A stretch of DNA of 64,000 nucleotides from Diphasiastrum complanatum (Eukaryota; Streptophyta; Lycopodiopsida; Lycopodiales; Lycopodiaceae). Below are positions 1-11,585 of this stretch, piece after piece. Where the stretch lies: assembly GCA_029204225.1 (NCBI GenBank), contig CM055103.1:53175538-53239537 (forward strand). Reading direction: 5' to 3'. A program made the position numbers and the translations under genes. The notes below the pieces were generated by a model. The model made no database searches. It saw only the letters and a list, made by a program, of their open reading frames with translations, and was not told the origin of the DNA. The first letter of the stretch is position 1; each line of letters begins with the position of its first letter.

Positions 1-199
1 AGAAAGACAAATATAGGCTATTCTATTTTAGGTCATGAGGACAACGTGGTAGTCAATGCCAATGTTATGTGTGTATGTTAGCTGTCAATACCAATGATAT
101 GTGTGTATGCTGCATGCGCAACTTCTCACTACCATTGCCAACAAGCTATTATGTTGATACGTGATGTTCTTAAAGTTGAAGAGACACCAAATTGATGAA

Positions 200-993
200 G
201 ACTTTGTAAAGTTGGCCCCATACAAGGTGAGGTAGATATTTCAAACATAAATACAATGAGTCTTTTCAAAATAGAAAAGTACTATTGCATCAAAAATTGT
301 CATAATAATAAATACTATCTAGTTCATTTAGTTCCATTGATTCATCATCAGTGTAAAAACAACGTGAAGAGTGATGTTGGCCAATAGTTTTTTGCATGTC
401 AACATTGCCTCTTCCAATCATATAGCCATGATGGTGTTTTTGTAGATTGGCAAACCACTACAATCGTGTCAAAACACATCTATCGTGAGTTGGACAACCT
501 CGAAGAAAACAAAAAACATATCAAAGAAGTTAAATGTGTTGCTAACAAACCTTGGCTGAAATCGTCAATGTCCCATCTTAACTTCCACATAATTGTCATT
601 TGCATCAGCTATTGACGTCAGTAAACAACTAGATTTATTTGCACCTAATAACAATTTTTTCAAAAATTGCCTATAACTACCATACATGACTTCATAAAAC
701 ATAAAAAAGTTTTTGTTCAAGATATTATGTCATATGTAAACGATGTGAGGTACATCAAAATAATAGTTTGTCCACAACATACCAAAACAATGTAGTGCAA
801 GATCCACAACTGTGGAATCCATGTCCATGGCAATGCAGTGTCTTCCTGAAGACCTACATACATAGATAGTAGCTTTGGGGACAAAATGTGGTCCACATTT
901 CACAATCTCCCATTGGGAAGGGAGGTGAGTACCTTGAGCAACATAGCGAAATGATAGCCCATGTGTACAACTTGTGAGCAAGGCACCGTCCAT
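200..993 (-). pseudogene. Decayed reading frame of unknown family
   Basis: The longest open piece is 87 codons (993-730). The same frame then continues to about position 200, broken by only a few stop codons (the first follows ...HIVYI, the next ...VKMGH). Few stops in such AT-rich DNA suggest former coding sequence. I do not recognise the protein and see no reverse transcriptase, integrase or zinc-finger motif. The piece has several Cys and His residues, but not in a standard finger spacing. It may be a remnant of a host gene or of a DNA transposon. The first 200 bases show nothing I can name. Confidence 0.25.
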
Positions 994-1100
994 AAGTTTT
1001 GGTTCATGATTTTTTTAGACAATTAAAGTAAGCATGAATAATCCTCAATAAATTAATGACATAATAAAGGCAAAGGATCAAGAAGGAATGTTCTTATCTA

Positions 1101-2150
1101 TTACTTTACTCATTCTGTATCATGTTTGAGCAATTTCATGTGAATGTGATAAATTGTCAAGATATGATAAAACTAGTCACATTGTTCTTAATCATTTTGA
1201 TGTTGAGGTTGGACTAGTATTCTTGGTTAGTTTTGCTGATAGAAATGGAGTTGAGGGTCTTCAAATATAGATTTGTACAATGTATATGCAAACAGAGGCT
1301 TGAGAAAGTAGAAGAAAAAAAATCCAAAATAGTTCAAATCAAAATCAAGAGCAGTCATCAAATCCACAAATGAAGAAGATGTTTTGTAACTAGTGCAAAC
1401 ACTGATCATGACATTCAAGATTGCAGAATATTGAAAGCTAAGAACAACAATTGAATCAACAAGCGAATGCAACTGCAAAGTCTTAGGCCCCCAATCACAC
1501 TCATTCATACATAAGTTCTCAAGTGTTGAGGATCTCTTATGGCAAGATGGAGATGGAGGCTCATTCATGGAGTTTCATGTTACAAACACTTCAAGTGAGG
1601 TGCAATATGGAGGAGGCATGCAAGCATTTGTTGATCACTCACATTTATTGCTTGGTGGCTGCTGTTTTCCAAATATATCAAAGGTGGAAGCATGGACGGA
1701 TCATAACATTTACATTCTATTTTGTTCTTCATGTACTATTTTCATCTTGACATGTAAAATTGATGTAAGAAATAGTGAAGCATCACTATTATCTATATTA
1801 ATTATAAATGTTTTTATTTTTAGCATTACAATACCATAGAGAGGAGGTCTATTCTTAGGATGGAGATCATTCTCTAGTTGGATCAAAGTAGTGTGGTTAA
1901 AATAGCAAGTAGAGTTGAAGGAGTCTGAAAATTTTCAACTAACCACTTGACTATTATTGGAAATTTGGAGGCCACATCCTAAAGTAAACTTTAAAAAACA
2001 TCTTATGTTAATAAGCTCTAAAAATACTAATTTTATTATTTTTGGATAGAAAATTAGCCAAACATTTGATCAATCTGATCGTGGGCGTGGCCCACCAACA
2101 AAAATCCTATTTTTTTTTCTTTTGAATATTTTTTTTTCTACTAGTTTGGA
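1101..2150 (+). mobile_element. Copia 3' end remnant with LTR start
   Basis: This stretch repeats 13,385-14,020 in diverged form. Both copies share the block beginning TTTACTTTACTC, the ATGTTTGAGCAATTTCATG block, and a terminal block ending in a purine-rich run and an LTR-like start. Here the junction reads GAAGGAG then TCTGAAAATTTTC at about 1927; the better-preserved copy reads GAGGGAG then TGTGAAAAATTG. It is therefore the 3' tail of a Copia internal region plus the first part of its 3' LTR. From about 1980 to 2150 I see only AT-rich sequence. Small ORFs here are short and not conserved between the copies. Confidence 0.5.
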
Positions 2151-2154
2151 TTAC

Positions 2155-2552
2155 AATTCTTGTTTATGAGAAAATCTCACACGTGTGGAGCATGTTCCCA
2201 CGTGTGGAAAACAGATAAAATCATCTTAGTCATGTTGAGTTAGAGGTACTTAAAGCTTTATAGACATCTATCCATGTGTGAGTAGGTGATAGGGCCATTT
2301 TTGGCATTAGAGGCAAATTGTGCAAGTACACATGTAAGAGCATGATTAGGCCAAAAGTAGAAAGTGATGTAGCTCGAGTTAGTTAGGCTTCTTACACTTG
2401 TAAAGTTAAGATTTGGTGAGTGAATCATCTCCATGTGTTGGCATGAGAGTTAGTGACCAATCAAAAGCTAGAAATCCATCAAATTGGTCAATTATAGTTA
2501 GAGAGCTCATATGTCACTCAACCAATACAATTTTGAGGAGGAAAAAGAGGGA
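2155..2552 (+). repeat. Truncated 5' LTR of the Copia element
   Basis: Direct repeat of 4607-5012, differing by scattered substitutions and small indels. It contains two CACGTGTGG motifs (near 2190 and 2210). The LTR start (TGTGAAAAATTG) and the CA end are both missing. Its right edge runs straight into gag codons. Confidence 0.65.
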
Positions 2553-2559
2553 TAGGATG

Positions 2560-3785
2560 GCCCTACATATCATAAAAATGAATGTTTCCAATGAAGTGTT
2601 GAGGGAGATTTTGGCTCATGTACCACATCCAAGGAGGCTTGGGACACATTAATCCATCTATGAGGCAAGGAACACAACAAGGTTGCTCACACTAAGTTAT
2701 CAAATTTTTCAAAGCTTCCAAAGGAGTGATGAGAGTGCCTCAAACTATATTTTGAGAGTCAAAGATCTTCATAGAGAGCTTGCTTGCATACGAGACAACC
2801 TCAATTCAAAAGAGCTAGTGCAAGTGATCCTAAATGGGTTGAAGGAAGAGTTTGACAACCTTGTTCAATCTTAGGCAATCAAGGAGGAGCTTCCAGGCTT
2901 GGAAACACTACAAGGAGTTCTCATTTCTGAGGAGTGTAGGCAAGAGAACAAGCTTATGAGGATCAATCACTTGTCCTTGAAGAATGATGGAGAGGTGAAG
3001 GCATACTTTACAAAAGACAAGCCAAGAGGAAGAGGCAAAGAACATCATCAACATTTCAAGAAGGAAAAATCACAAGAGGAGAGTGATGAGGATTCATCAC
3101 AAACATCAAGAAGCTGCAAATCCAACAAGAAGTGCTTCTTTAGTGGGAAGAAGGGGAATTTTGCTTCTAACTGTTTCAAGAAGAAAGAGTTCCTCAGACA
3201 AGCCAATCTTACTAAGGAGAGTGAAGGTGATATAGAAGGGAGTTATGAAGAAGGTTCTCTTATGATGCCTATGTACTCTTCTTCTAGTTTTGAGATGGAC
3301 ATGGTGGATAGATAGTGTCATATGACTAGTTCAAGAAAGTCTTTCACTCATTTTGCACCTTACAATGGTTCTAGAAAGTTTATTTTATTCCTATTGATGG
3401 TGAATGCAAGATAGAAGGAATCAGTAGTGTACCAATTGGTGTTGAATCCACTATGATTCTTGAAGATGTACTTTTTGTGCCTAATCTCACTATGAATGTC
3501 ATTAGTGTTGTTGGGCTAGATGATGGTTTCCAAGTTGATTTTGGAAAAGATGCTTGCTTGGTTAAGAGGGATGGTGATGTTGTAGCAAGACGAACCAGAT
3601 GTGGGAATCTTTTCAAGTTGGAATCTAATCATTTTAGAAGTGTGGTCAAGAGGAGCTTGGATCATCTCAAGCAGGAGAAGGCAATCGGAGTATCTAAACC
3701 TATGTTCCATGATGGTAAGGCTCATGAAGATGGTGCTTTGGTGTTCTACTTCTCATCAATTTTCTTGTCTTGTTCATATAAATGA
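2560..3785 (+). pseudogene. Copia gag-protease, broken
   Basis: One reading frame runs from about 2560 to 3315 with in-frame stops at about 2650, 2872 and 3313. It carries the plant Copia gag (UBN2-like) pattern: ALHIIKMNV, then a helix-rich part with ILNGLKEEF and LQGVLISEE. The zinc knuckle at about 3151-3192 reads CFFSGKKGNFASNC. The second Cys is Ser and the His is Asn, so it cannot bind zinc in the normal way. The protease region follows in a shifted frame from about 3400, with ILEDVLFVPNLTMNVISV typical of the Copia protease to pre-integrase region. The catalytic Asp-Ser-Gly is not visible near the HMT remnant at about 3320. Confidence 0.7.
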
Positions 3786-4573
3786 TCTCATTTCATCATG
3801 TAGAAGCAAAGATGGTGCCATTTCATGTGACTTGATATCTCTTATCAATGATGCTTGATATGAAGATTGCAATAGTGGATACTTTGGGGATCTTTAGATC
3901 CATATGCTTTGTCAATATTTTTTTGCATATAAGGATTTCATTTTGAAAGCAAGTGGTTGTGTCATCAAATGTATGCTCTTGGATCTAGTAAGAGCACAAA
4001 TGAGTTTGTTACTCAGTGTGTGAAAAATCATGTTTTTACATGTTGTGAGGCAATTTGTAAACTTCTATTGAGATTAAGTGAATCATCCATGAAGGACACT
4101 TACATCCTTGAGCAAGTATTTAGCCTCAATAAGATCAAGATAGTGTTTGATTTCAAGATTAGATTCATCATGGAAAAAGTTCATAGTATGTGGACTACTC
4201 AAGCTAGAATTGAAAATCTTGATAATCATCACATTTGCTCATTTGATCTTCATGATCTTTACGAGGCATGGAAGCCTCAGATTTCACTCTTTATGGTGCA
4301 ACCATCTTTATGCAAGTGGAGCTTTCAATTCAAAGACCATCGTCAACAAGCATGGAGGGAACACAAGGATATGGTGGCAAATTGGTGGAATGCTCTTCAA
4401 TGGAATTGGCAAGTGATTTCTACAAAGAAGTCTTATCATGAATATGGTGAAGTTGCTGCTATGGAGGAACCCTTGGTTGGTTTTCACATTATATGCATAC
4501 CAAAGGATCCACTCAACAAGTTTCACAAGTTCCTTGTTTGATCTGGTACCTTATCAAGCTAGTTTTTGAGGAG
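3786..4573 (+). pseudogene. Copia 3' internal region, degraded
   Basis: A 194-codon open frame (3957-4541) lies here but shows no clear RT or RNase H motif. Near its end, KDPLNKFHKFL resembles the tail of Copia RNase H (usual form TKPL..EKF). It is followed by GAGGAG and the LTR start TGTGAAAAATTGG. The position supports it being the end of the Copia polyprotein. Most of integrase and RT has been deleted or has decayed beyond recognition. Confidence 0.4.
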
Positions 4574-5012
4574 TGTGAAAAATTGGCAAAATCTAGCTTG
4601 GTTATTTTACAATTCTTGTTTATGAGAAAATATCACACGTGTGGAGCATGTTCCCATGTGTGGAAAATAGATAAAATCATCTTAGTCATGTTGAGTTAGG
4701 AGGTACTTAAAGTTTTATAGAAATCTATCCATGTGTGAGTAGGTGATAGGGCCATTTTTGGCATTAGAGGCAAATTGTGCAAGTACATATGTAAGAGCAT
4801 GATTAGGCCAATAGTAGAAAGTGATGTAGCTCGAGTTAGTTAGGCTTCTTACACTTGTAAAGTTGAGATTTGGTGAGTGAATCATCTCCATGTGTTGGCA
4901 TGAGAGTTAGTGACCAATCAAAAGCTAGAAATCCATCAAATTGGTCAAATATAGTTAGAGAGCTCATATGTCAATCATTGACCAATAGGATTTTGAGGAG
5001 GAAAAGGAGGGG
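4574..5012 (+). repeat. Copia LTR (3' LTR of upstream element)
   Basis: It starts TGTGAAAAATTGG after a short purine run, the same start style as the LTRs at 13,965 and 34,309. From 4607 it repeats 2155-2552. The right edge is uncertain, since similarity fades near 5012 and no CA plus primer site is evident. The gag start codon of the next Copia element lies only 85 bp beyond, so this LTR may also have served that element. Confidence 0.6.
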
Positions 5013-5096
5013 TCCAATCAGGTTTCACTCCCCTCTACCTCGAGTCCATTTGTATTAAAAGTTTTATGGAGTAAGCGAATATTAGATCATTGCAAC

Positions 5097-5135
5097 ATGG
5101 CAACCTCAAGTGGCTTCATGTTGGAAGGCAACGAT
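5097..5135 (+). pseudogene. Copia gag, first 13 codons, cut by insertion
   Basis: ATG at 5097 opens MATSSGFMLEGND, the usual start of a plant Copia gag. The frame stops at the Gypsy insertion and resumes at 12,315 with RLTSTNYSTWKVRM, which gives an unbroken gag N-terminus once the insert and one target copy are removed. The homologous gags at 15,341 (NDRLNASNYSIWKLKM) and 35,818 (ERLNTTNYAIWKVRM) confirm the alignment. The last five bases, ACGAT, are the left target-site copy. Confidence 0.8.
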
Positions 5136-5875
5136 TGTAGGGTCGAAGATCTTGAGTAGTATAGCCCTCCCGCCTATCAACAAGGGTTAGATCACTGGAT
5201 AGATACCTAACTATGCATAGATGCTGTTTTTAGTTAGTTTTCTACTCTCTCCCTTAACTCTATTCACCACTAACACTACCCTCCTTTAACTCTACTCCTC
5301 TACACTAACTACACTAACATTCATCATGCTTTTGGTTGAAGGGAAATGATAGACAAGAAGAAGAAGAGAGAAGAGAAGAGAGGAAGAGAGAGAGATGAGA
5401 TGGAGGTTAGCTCAAATGCTCAATGTCATTGCCCATGGAGAGACCTTAACTAATCACAAACAAGAAACACGGAAGAAATGGAAATAACAAGCAACACAAC
5501 AATAACATAAGCAAGATTGATTGATTAGCAAATGAGGATGCTTGAGCTCTCAAAATAGTAGAGTCTCCTCCTCTCTATTAAGCATGCAAATAGTGTACAA
5601 ATGGTGTCTTTTTATAAAATGGGAAAGGCCCTTGCCCCTCAATCCTATTGGCTAATATTCACATTGATCCTATCCATTTATCTTGGACCCAACTTGATCC
5701 AAGGGTCCACAAAAAGTACATTGGAAATCACAAGATTCATGTGAGTCCAAAATTGGACCCAACTCTAAAAAGTAAACTCTAAGTTTAGCCTCAAGTTTTA
5801 TTTTAATTACAAAGGCCCAAGTCTATTTTATTTTATTTGCACTTTGGCTTGCGTGCTCATTGGGCCATGGGCTTA
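5136..5875 (-). repeat. 3' LTR of the Athila-like element
   Basis: It matches 11,604-12,230 from TGTAGGGTCGAAGATCTTG onward. It has about 130 bp that the other LTR lacks (about 5390-5505), including a GA-rich run. It lacks the outer 75 bp or so present in the other copy (TGTTGGAGGTATTCC...), so the start of this LTR and the polypurine tract next to it have been lost. A TATA-like TTTATAAAA lies at 5610-5620 when read on the minus strand. Confidence 0.8.
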
Positions 5876-5901
5876 TACACGCACCGTCGTCATCATCTTA
5901 T

Positions 5902-7338
5902 ATCAGATTCTCATTGGACCTGATGCCATCTAGGGTGGTAGGATTAGCCCGATCTGGCGATGGTACGAAAACTGTTTGGACAAGTGCATCATCAGACAAC
6001 GGTTGGTTGCCCTCGGCAACCTTTGTTGGCAAAGCAGGTGGGATTTGAGAAGCAACTGTGGAAACAGGGGTGAGGACAGTTTGTCCGAACGACAGGATGA
6101 GAGGAACAGAGGGGAACTGAAGGGTGGTGTGGAGTATGGAAGGTGAGGATGGAGCAGAAAGTGTCTAGCGTGGGGGTGAAAAATTGATGACTTGCATCCA
6201 CGCCAAAGTGTCTGGAGACAATTGAGAATCAGAAGGATTGAATGGAATGGAAGCAACAGTGGCAGCATGAGTGATGGAGGATGCGATGGTGATGGACGGA
6301 GTAGTGGATAATGGAACAGAGATGAGAGTGGTATCAACAGAGGAAACGAGGATGGACATAGAGACAGTTGTGGATGAAACAGGAAGAGAGGTAGCGACAA
6401 TAGAGATCAGAGTGGGGGGTTGCACGAAAGAAGAAGTGGCGGTGGTTGATGGAGTGGTTAGTGCGGCAGTGGAGGCGCGTCTTCGGGTAGCAGGTGGAGA
6501 TGAGGATGTAGAGGCAGTGCCACACATTCGTTTGCTGGCCGTTGTGTTAATAATTGTAGGTTGGGAGGAGGTGGATGCTTGGGATGGCGGATAAAGGTTA
6601 GTGTGTGACACTTGGGTGGACAAAAGAGATGAGCGTTCGAAACCACACACTTTTTCCTCGAGAAGTGCACAGGCAAAGTTACACAACAGGGGGCCTGCTA
6701 CGATACGCTCATGGTTGTTGGGTTTGATGAAGTTGGTTAGTTCACGAATAAGAAAGCTATGCCAGTTGTATGGCACAACTGAGGGGCCAGGGGATTCCAG
6801 AAAGGATTCCACTATCTGACTCAACAGCTTAGATTGGATTCTGTCCTTGCGAAATGTTGAAATAACCAGAAAGTTATTCAACAGATGCGCAACCGCTTGA
6901 ATGACGGGTTCCGTGATAGTATCTATCAGGTAACCATTGTTAGTCTGGATTGGAATTTTTGGTGCGGTTTGGGTGACGAACGATTTGATCAGTTTTGGCG
7001 TGGCGATGGGAGATGGGTTAACGATCACCGGACATAATGCCAATGGTGACCATTGAGTTTGCGTTAATCCTAACCTTGTATGTGGTACCTTGGTACAGGA
7101 AGTGGAAGCAAGTTTTTTCCTCATCCCAGGTGGTGTAAGCTTGAAGGGCAAGGCCCATGTTAATCTCAGAATGGAAATGCACCGGGTAAAAATCCATTGC
7201 CTCTAGAAGTGGGCCGACAGTCTACAACCATGGTTGGATAAGAGCGTCAGAGGGTAAGAGCCAAATCTGTGTGGCCTTAGGGATTTCATGCTGAATCACC
7301 TGCTTGGTGCCATAGTCTTCAAAGGATGAGGAGGCCAT
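5902..7338 (-). pseudogene. Accessory ORF downstream of integrase (Athila/Tat type)
   Basis: Starting at ATG 7338 the frame reads MASSSFEDYG and continues with one stop near 7226. It includes INMGLALQAYTTWDEE and FHFLYQGTTYKVRI. A frameshift near 7010-7030 moves it into a long open frame down to 6165, and after one more stop it continues to about 5905. The N-terminal half looks globular. The C-terminal half is very rich in Ser, Thr and Pro, with basic RRR clusters. Its position between integrase and the 3' LTR is where Athila/Tat elements carry their extra ORF. It aligns by eye with the broken ORF at 36,776-37,569. Function unknown. A TTG rather than ATG precedes the 7151 part, so 7338 is the better start. 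Confidence 0.6.
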
Positions 7339-8397
7339 GTTAGCAGTGATGATTAAAGGTCAAAAAAATAGGAAAAATGGTGCAAAAGGTAAAAAGGTGT
7401 GAAAACGACAAAAACTGTGAATTACGAGTGTTGGAGGACAAGTATTGTAGTTCAGAGCGCAGATCGGTGTTCAGTATGAGTAGCAAACAGAGAACTTGGT
7501 AATTTCAGTGTAAATTTTGGTAGAGCTTCGCTAGCAAAGGACTCGAATTCAGCCCTTATATAGCGGAATTTAGAGTGCGTATTAGGTGAAATCCACTTTT
7601 CCTTGTTCAGTTCCACCCAGATTTTGGCAGACACCTTCTTCACAAAATTCTAAGACCTCAGAGAAGTCTGCGAGAGTTCAGGAGGTGATTTGACTGCTAT
7701 GTGAAGGTTCTGCAAGGGTTCAGGCTGTCTGCGAGGGTTCAACTCTCGCAGGAAGTGATCTGTCGCACAACTTGTTCTTGTGATTGGATTTTCAAGATCA
7801 AACCATGTAGGCAGACTAATTTCACTGTTATGATTTCATTTAGGCACCTTGCAAGGGTTGGTTAGATGATCTTGATGCTCTGCGAGGGTTCTGAAAATTT
7901 AGCTTCTGGAAACCCTAGCACACACTAAAAAGTGGTGATTCCTTCATCAGAAACTCTCGCAGAGATTTTCATGGATGCATCTAGGGCAAATCTGGTGATT
8001 GTCCAAGTTTCAAGAGCTATCTCCCAGGGGATCTCAAAAAGTCATGAAAAAAGTGCTCTTTCAGAGTGTTTTTTGACGAGATCTCGAGATTTTCTAATTT
8101 TTAACTTTTGTATACTGGTAATCAGCTTCATCCAAGTTTGATATGACTATTGGTAGTTCTCTGGAAGTTCTGATGGATACTTGGTAACAGATCCATCAAT
8201 CAATCTGATGATCTGCTTCCTTCTTGATCCTATCTGGATCTGGATCCTCCTTGGATTCTGATGGATTTTTTCGATCTTGCCAGATCTGGCCGAATCTTAA
8301 TGGATGTAGTTTGATTTGGCTTGATCTTCCTAGGTCTAGTGGTGATGGTTTAGCTAAATAGCTTTTCATAACGTGGCATCACCAATCTGGATCTCTC
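7339..8397 (-). other. Spacer between integrase and accessory ORF
   Basis: No coding sequence is recognised. The stretch at 7660-7970 carries many copies of a short motif in both orientations (GCGAGGGTTC and ACTCTCGCA). The same motif recurs in the element's leader at 10,640-11,290. From 8180 to 8300 there is a GATC-rich run with repeated GGATCTGGATC-like units. Confidence 0.5.
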
Positions 8398-9562
8398 TTA
8401 CGGTGGTGGCCAGTACTTGTGCAACCGGCTATCGTTGATGGGTGTATCGAATGGTTTCCCATCTAGCTTTTCTAAATTCACGGCTCCATGATTAAGAATT
8501 TCCTTGATCCGATAAGGGCCTGTGAATTTTAACTTTTTCTTGATCGCCTTGGTTTTATACATTAGAACCAGATCTCTGAAGCAAAGATCCTTCTTTTGCA
8601 ATCTACGATCATGCCATGCTTTGCGTCTTTCCTTTTCAGCTGCCAGTGCATGCACAACTAGTAAGCGTGTTTCACAGAGTTTATGCAGAGCTTCGTGGCG
8701 TAATTGTAGAGATTTGGACTCATTAAGACATTGCGTGGTGGCAATCCTTAATGAAGGAACTAAAAACTCTAGTCGCATCACAACGTCCTGACCATATACC
8801 AATTGGAAGGGTGTTTGATCAGTGTTTCCTTTATATGCTGTCCTGAATGCCCACAGTGCAACATGCAACTTGTGTTCCCAATCAAATCTGCTAGCTTCAA
8901 CTATTCTCGTTAGCATGCTACACAGGATCTTAATGGATGATTCTGCTTGTCCATTACCACAAGGATAATAAGGCGTACTGGTTCTGTGGATCACGAAGAA
9001 TTCCTCCAACAGGACCTTGATGGTCTCATTGATATAATGGCTTTCGCGATCGCTAACTAGCTCTACCGGGCATCCAAAGCGCACAATGATATTTTCATAA
9101 AGGAACTTGGTAGTGGTCCTAGCATCAGCTACTTGTACTGCCCCTTGGCTTCGACCCACTTGGTGAGGTAGTCTGTGGCTACGATTATGTATCGAGCCTG
9201 GGAACTCCTTGCTGCAGGGTGAATTGGACCAATGTAATCCAATCCCCACTTTTCAAAAGGGCTAAGACCGGGTACAATAGGTCATAATTCAATCTCGTTG
9301 GCCTTCTCACCCTTTGGCACACATCGCACTTTTTCAAGTATTCTTCCGTATCCTTATGAATTGTTGGCCACCAACATCCTGATTGTAGGATCTTGCGAAC
9401 TGTAATGTCGGATGCAAAATGGCCTCCACCCATGCCTTCATGTGAAAGCGAAATGATTTGGGTGGCTTCATGAGGAAGAATACACCACCAAAGAATTCCG
9501 TCAGGTCCTCTTCGATACAACTGGTCGGCAATCAGCTGATAAGGTCTAGCCTTCAAGATCAA
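8398..9562 (-). pseudogene. Gypsy integrase, two frames
   Basis: Minus-strand ORFs 9562-9185 and 9249-8398 carry integrase in two frames. The first contains the HHCC zinc domain: HEGMGGGH, then CDVCQRV. The second contains the catalytic core: LVSDRESHY (second Asp), GNGQAESSIKIL (the Glu in AES), then the C-terminal region (KKLKFTGPYRIKEIL). The first catalytic Asp lies in the frameshifted join near 9200 and is not readable as a clean motif. In the integrase of most Gypsy elements the tripeptide is DGQ or NGQ, and here it is GNGQ. No chromodomain follows, consistent with a non-chromovirus lineage. Confidence 0.8.
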
Positions 9563-9609
9563 TTTTCGTTGTTCCGCCTTTGGTAGTGATTTGTCTGGTT
9601 GGCCTTGTA

Positions 9610-9960
9610 TTAGATATTCAACAATGTCGGCAGCCCATCTGGTACTGTGTCCATGTAAAATAAGGCAACATCTGCCAGCTCATCGTCGGGTTGGGTTGCA
9701 ATCTCCTTTCCCTTGATTCGTGACACATGATCTGCCATGTAGTGTTGTTTTCCCTTGCAAACTACTATCCGAAAATCAAATTCCAACAATAGAAGTAGCC
9801 ATCTGGTGATTCTTCTGGTGTTGCAAGTTTTATTAACGAGATAGAGCAAGTATTGATGGTCCGTATAAAAAGCAAAATGTGTGGCCATCAGGTAGTGTCG
9901 AAATTTTTTAACCACATAAATCATTGCCAGTGCTTTCCGCTCTGTGGTTGAATAATTCAT
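9610..9960 (-). pseudogene. Gypsy RNase H, second half
   Basis: The frame starts NYSTTERKALAMIYVVKKF, which holds the catalytic Glu region. It continues with FYTDHQYLLYLVNK (Asp) and ends GKQHYMADHVSRI, where the usual ADxLSR motif has its third Asp. It belongs with the first RNase H half at 10,100-9984; a stop and frameshift separate them. Confidence 0.8.
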
Positions 9961-9983
9961 TTCGGTATCACTGAGCTGTCGTC

Positions 9984-10541
9984 TTACAAATAGGATTGGA
10001 AAATCTTTTTTGTGTTCACTTGCTGGGTTAAGACTGCTCCAACTGCATACTTCGATGCGTCCGTATGCACGCGAAACTCAATGGACCAATTGGGTGGGCG
10101 TAAGATTGGTGCTGAAACCAATGCATCCTTAAGCTTCCAATCTTGAGCCACTGCCGATAAGGACATGGGGAACAACATCAGCTTCTCCGCAGGTGTCCGT
10201 TCGCCGTAGATTTCACAAGCTTGCTCGTAGATCTGGAGGAATTGGATGAGATCTAATGATCCCTCGTATTTTGGTATTTCCATCTGTGGTGCTCTCCAGA
10301 TTGCTTGCAAGGGAGCGACAGGTACGAGTTGGCCCATTGGATCCATTAGTGTTGGTTCCGGTTCTGCCTCTTGTTGCACAACTGCTAATTTGGGAGGTGT
10401 GGTGCTTGATTTGCTATCCTTCGTGCTATTGATCGTCCTGATCTCAGATTCATCCGATGGTGGGTTCCAAAGTGATAGGATCTTGCTTATACAGTAGGAT
10501 GCAGTCTGGATCTCAAGGATCTGATCGATTTGATTGGCCAA
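9984..10541 (-). pseudogene. Gag fragment fused to start of RNase H
   Basis: The N-terminal 130 codons are gag-like, with PKYEGSLDLIQFLQIYEQAC and a following helix-rich stretch with EKLMLFPMSLS. The sequence then jumps at about WKLK to APILRPPNW and FRVHTDASKYAVGAVL, which is the start of Gypsy RNase H with its first Asp. Protease, the whole reverse transcriptase and the gag zinc knuckle are absent. The frame stays open through the join, so the deletion was in frame or has been accepted by chance. The apparent first residue corresponds to TTG, not ATG. Confidence 0.75.
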
Positions 10542-11585
10542 AAGTGAATTTTAGGCCTTTTGCGGTGGTTTTTCCTTGATAACTTTTTATACCTTGCACT
10601 GATTGACCTGAGATTTTGACAGTAGCTGGATCTGATGCAGATCTTTTCACTGATCTGGTCTGCGAAGGTTCTCTTGTGCAAGGTGCGAGGGTTCTTTAGC
10701 TATTTTTGTAGATAAAAAACATGATATCTCTCAGATCCTTTGAAAGTAAATCTCGTAAGGCTGTAAATTGACATTCTGAATCGATTGAGAGGTTCTGCAA
10801 GAGTTCTTACTGGATGGATTTGCTGGATCTTCAATTTTTAGTGATTTTTTAGCACTTAAACCCAATTTTCTGCTCACTAGAATCAAACTAACTCTCGCAA
10901 ACTCTTCTGTGTCCTGGTCTCACTGAGATGGAACTTCAGAATCCTCTGCGAGAGTTCTTGACCACTAGAAATAAAAATTTTGCTGTCTGCGAGGGTTCAC
11001 TAGTACTTTCCCGTCTTTTTTTTCACTGGGAACTCTTGCACAGGCACTTAGACATTAAACTAACTCTCGCAAGCTTCTCTGTGTCCTGGTCTCACTGAGA
11101 AGGAACTTCAGAGGGCTCAGCGAGAGTTCTTATGAAGATTTGAATATTTTTTGGATTTTTTCAAGGGTTTTTTGAATTTTTTTTTATGATTTTTCTCTGA
11201 TTTTTACAATCTGCTTGGAATTAACTCTCGTAGGCTTCTATGCAGGTCTGGGAGAGTACCTTGGAGCTGCTGCTAGTCATGCAAGGGTTAATTCACACTG
11301 GTTTTGAAAATATAAAAATCTGATGAGATTTTAGGTTCTTTTTCCCTCCAAAAATACAAATTGGTGTGTTTTTTGGGTTTTTTGGCTGGTTGGTTCGGGT
11401 TTCAAGCCCTTAAGAGGCTATTCAGGGCCTCCTCTACCCTCTCACACCTCCTCCGCTAGTTGTGAACAGTCCAAACACAGAAAAATGCAGAAAACTAACT
11501 CTAAAACACCCAAAAATCTACCTAAAACTACTCTAAAAAGCAAGAAAATAGCTAAAATGCAGCTAAACTAGTTAGTGGAAACCTG
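10542..11585 (-). other. Repeat-rich untranslated leader of the Athila-like element
   Basis: This lies between the primer site and gag and has no convincing ORF. It holds two copies of a unit of about 70 bp (10,890-10,960 and 11,062-11,131). Each unit opens with AACTCTCGCAA, contains GTGTCCTGGTCTCACTGAGA and closes with GCGAGAGTTCTT, so its ends are inverted repeats. More single motif copies occur between 10,640 and 11,290. Confidence 0.7.

Larger units (their letters stand above)
2150..5012 (+). mobile_element. Copia-type LTR retrotransposon, internally deleted
   Basis: A direct repeat of about 395 bp (2155-2552 and 4607-5012) flanks gag and protease remains in the same orientation. The repeats share ACAATTCTTGTTTATGAGAAAAT at the left and TTTTGAGGAGGAAAAAGAGG at the right. 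The gag frame starts directly after the left repeat without its usual first 80 or so codons, so the end of the left LTR, the primer site and the gag start have been lost. The right LTR is longer on its left side, beginning TGTGAAAAATTGG at 4574, which shows the left LTR is truncated too. Integrase and RT are not recognisable. Confidence 0.65.

Noticed and set aside
5930-6400. Minus-strand ORF of 156 codons
   Set aside because: Overlaps the accessory ORF in another frame, with a low-complexity Leu/Pro/Ser composition from the same biased sequence.
6271-6594. Plus-strand ORF of 107 codons opposite the accessory ORF
   Set aside because: It is the antisense of the Ser/Thr-rich region of the minus-strand accessory ORF, which has better coding signs.
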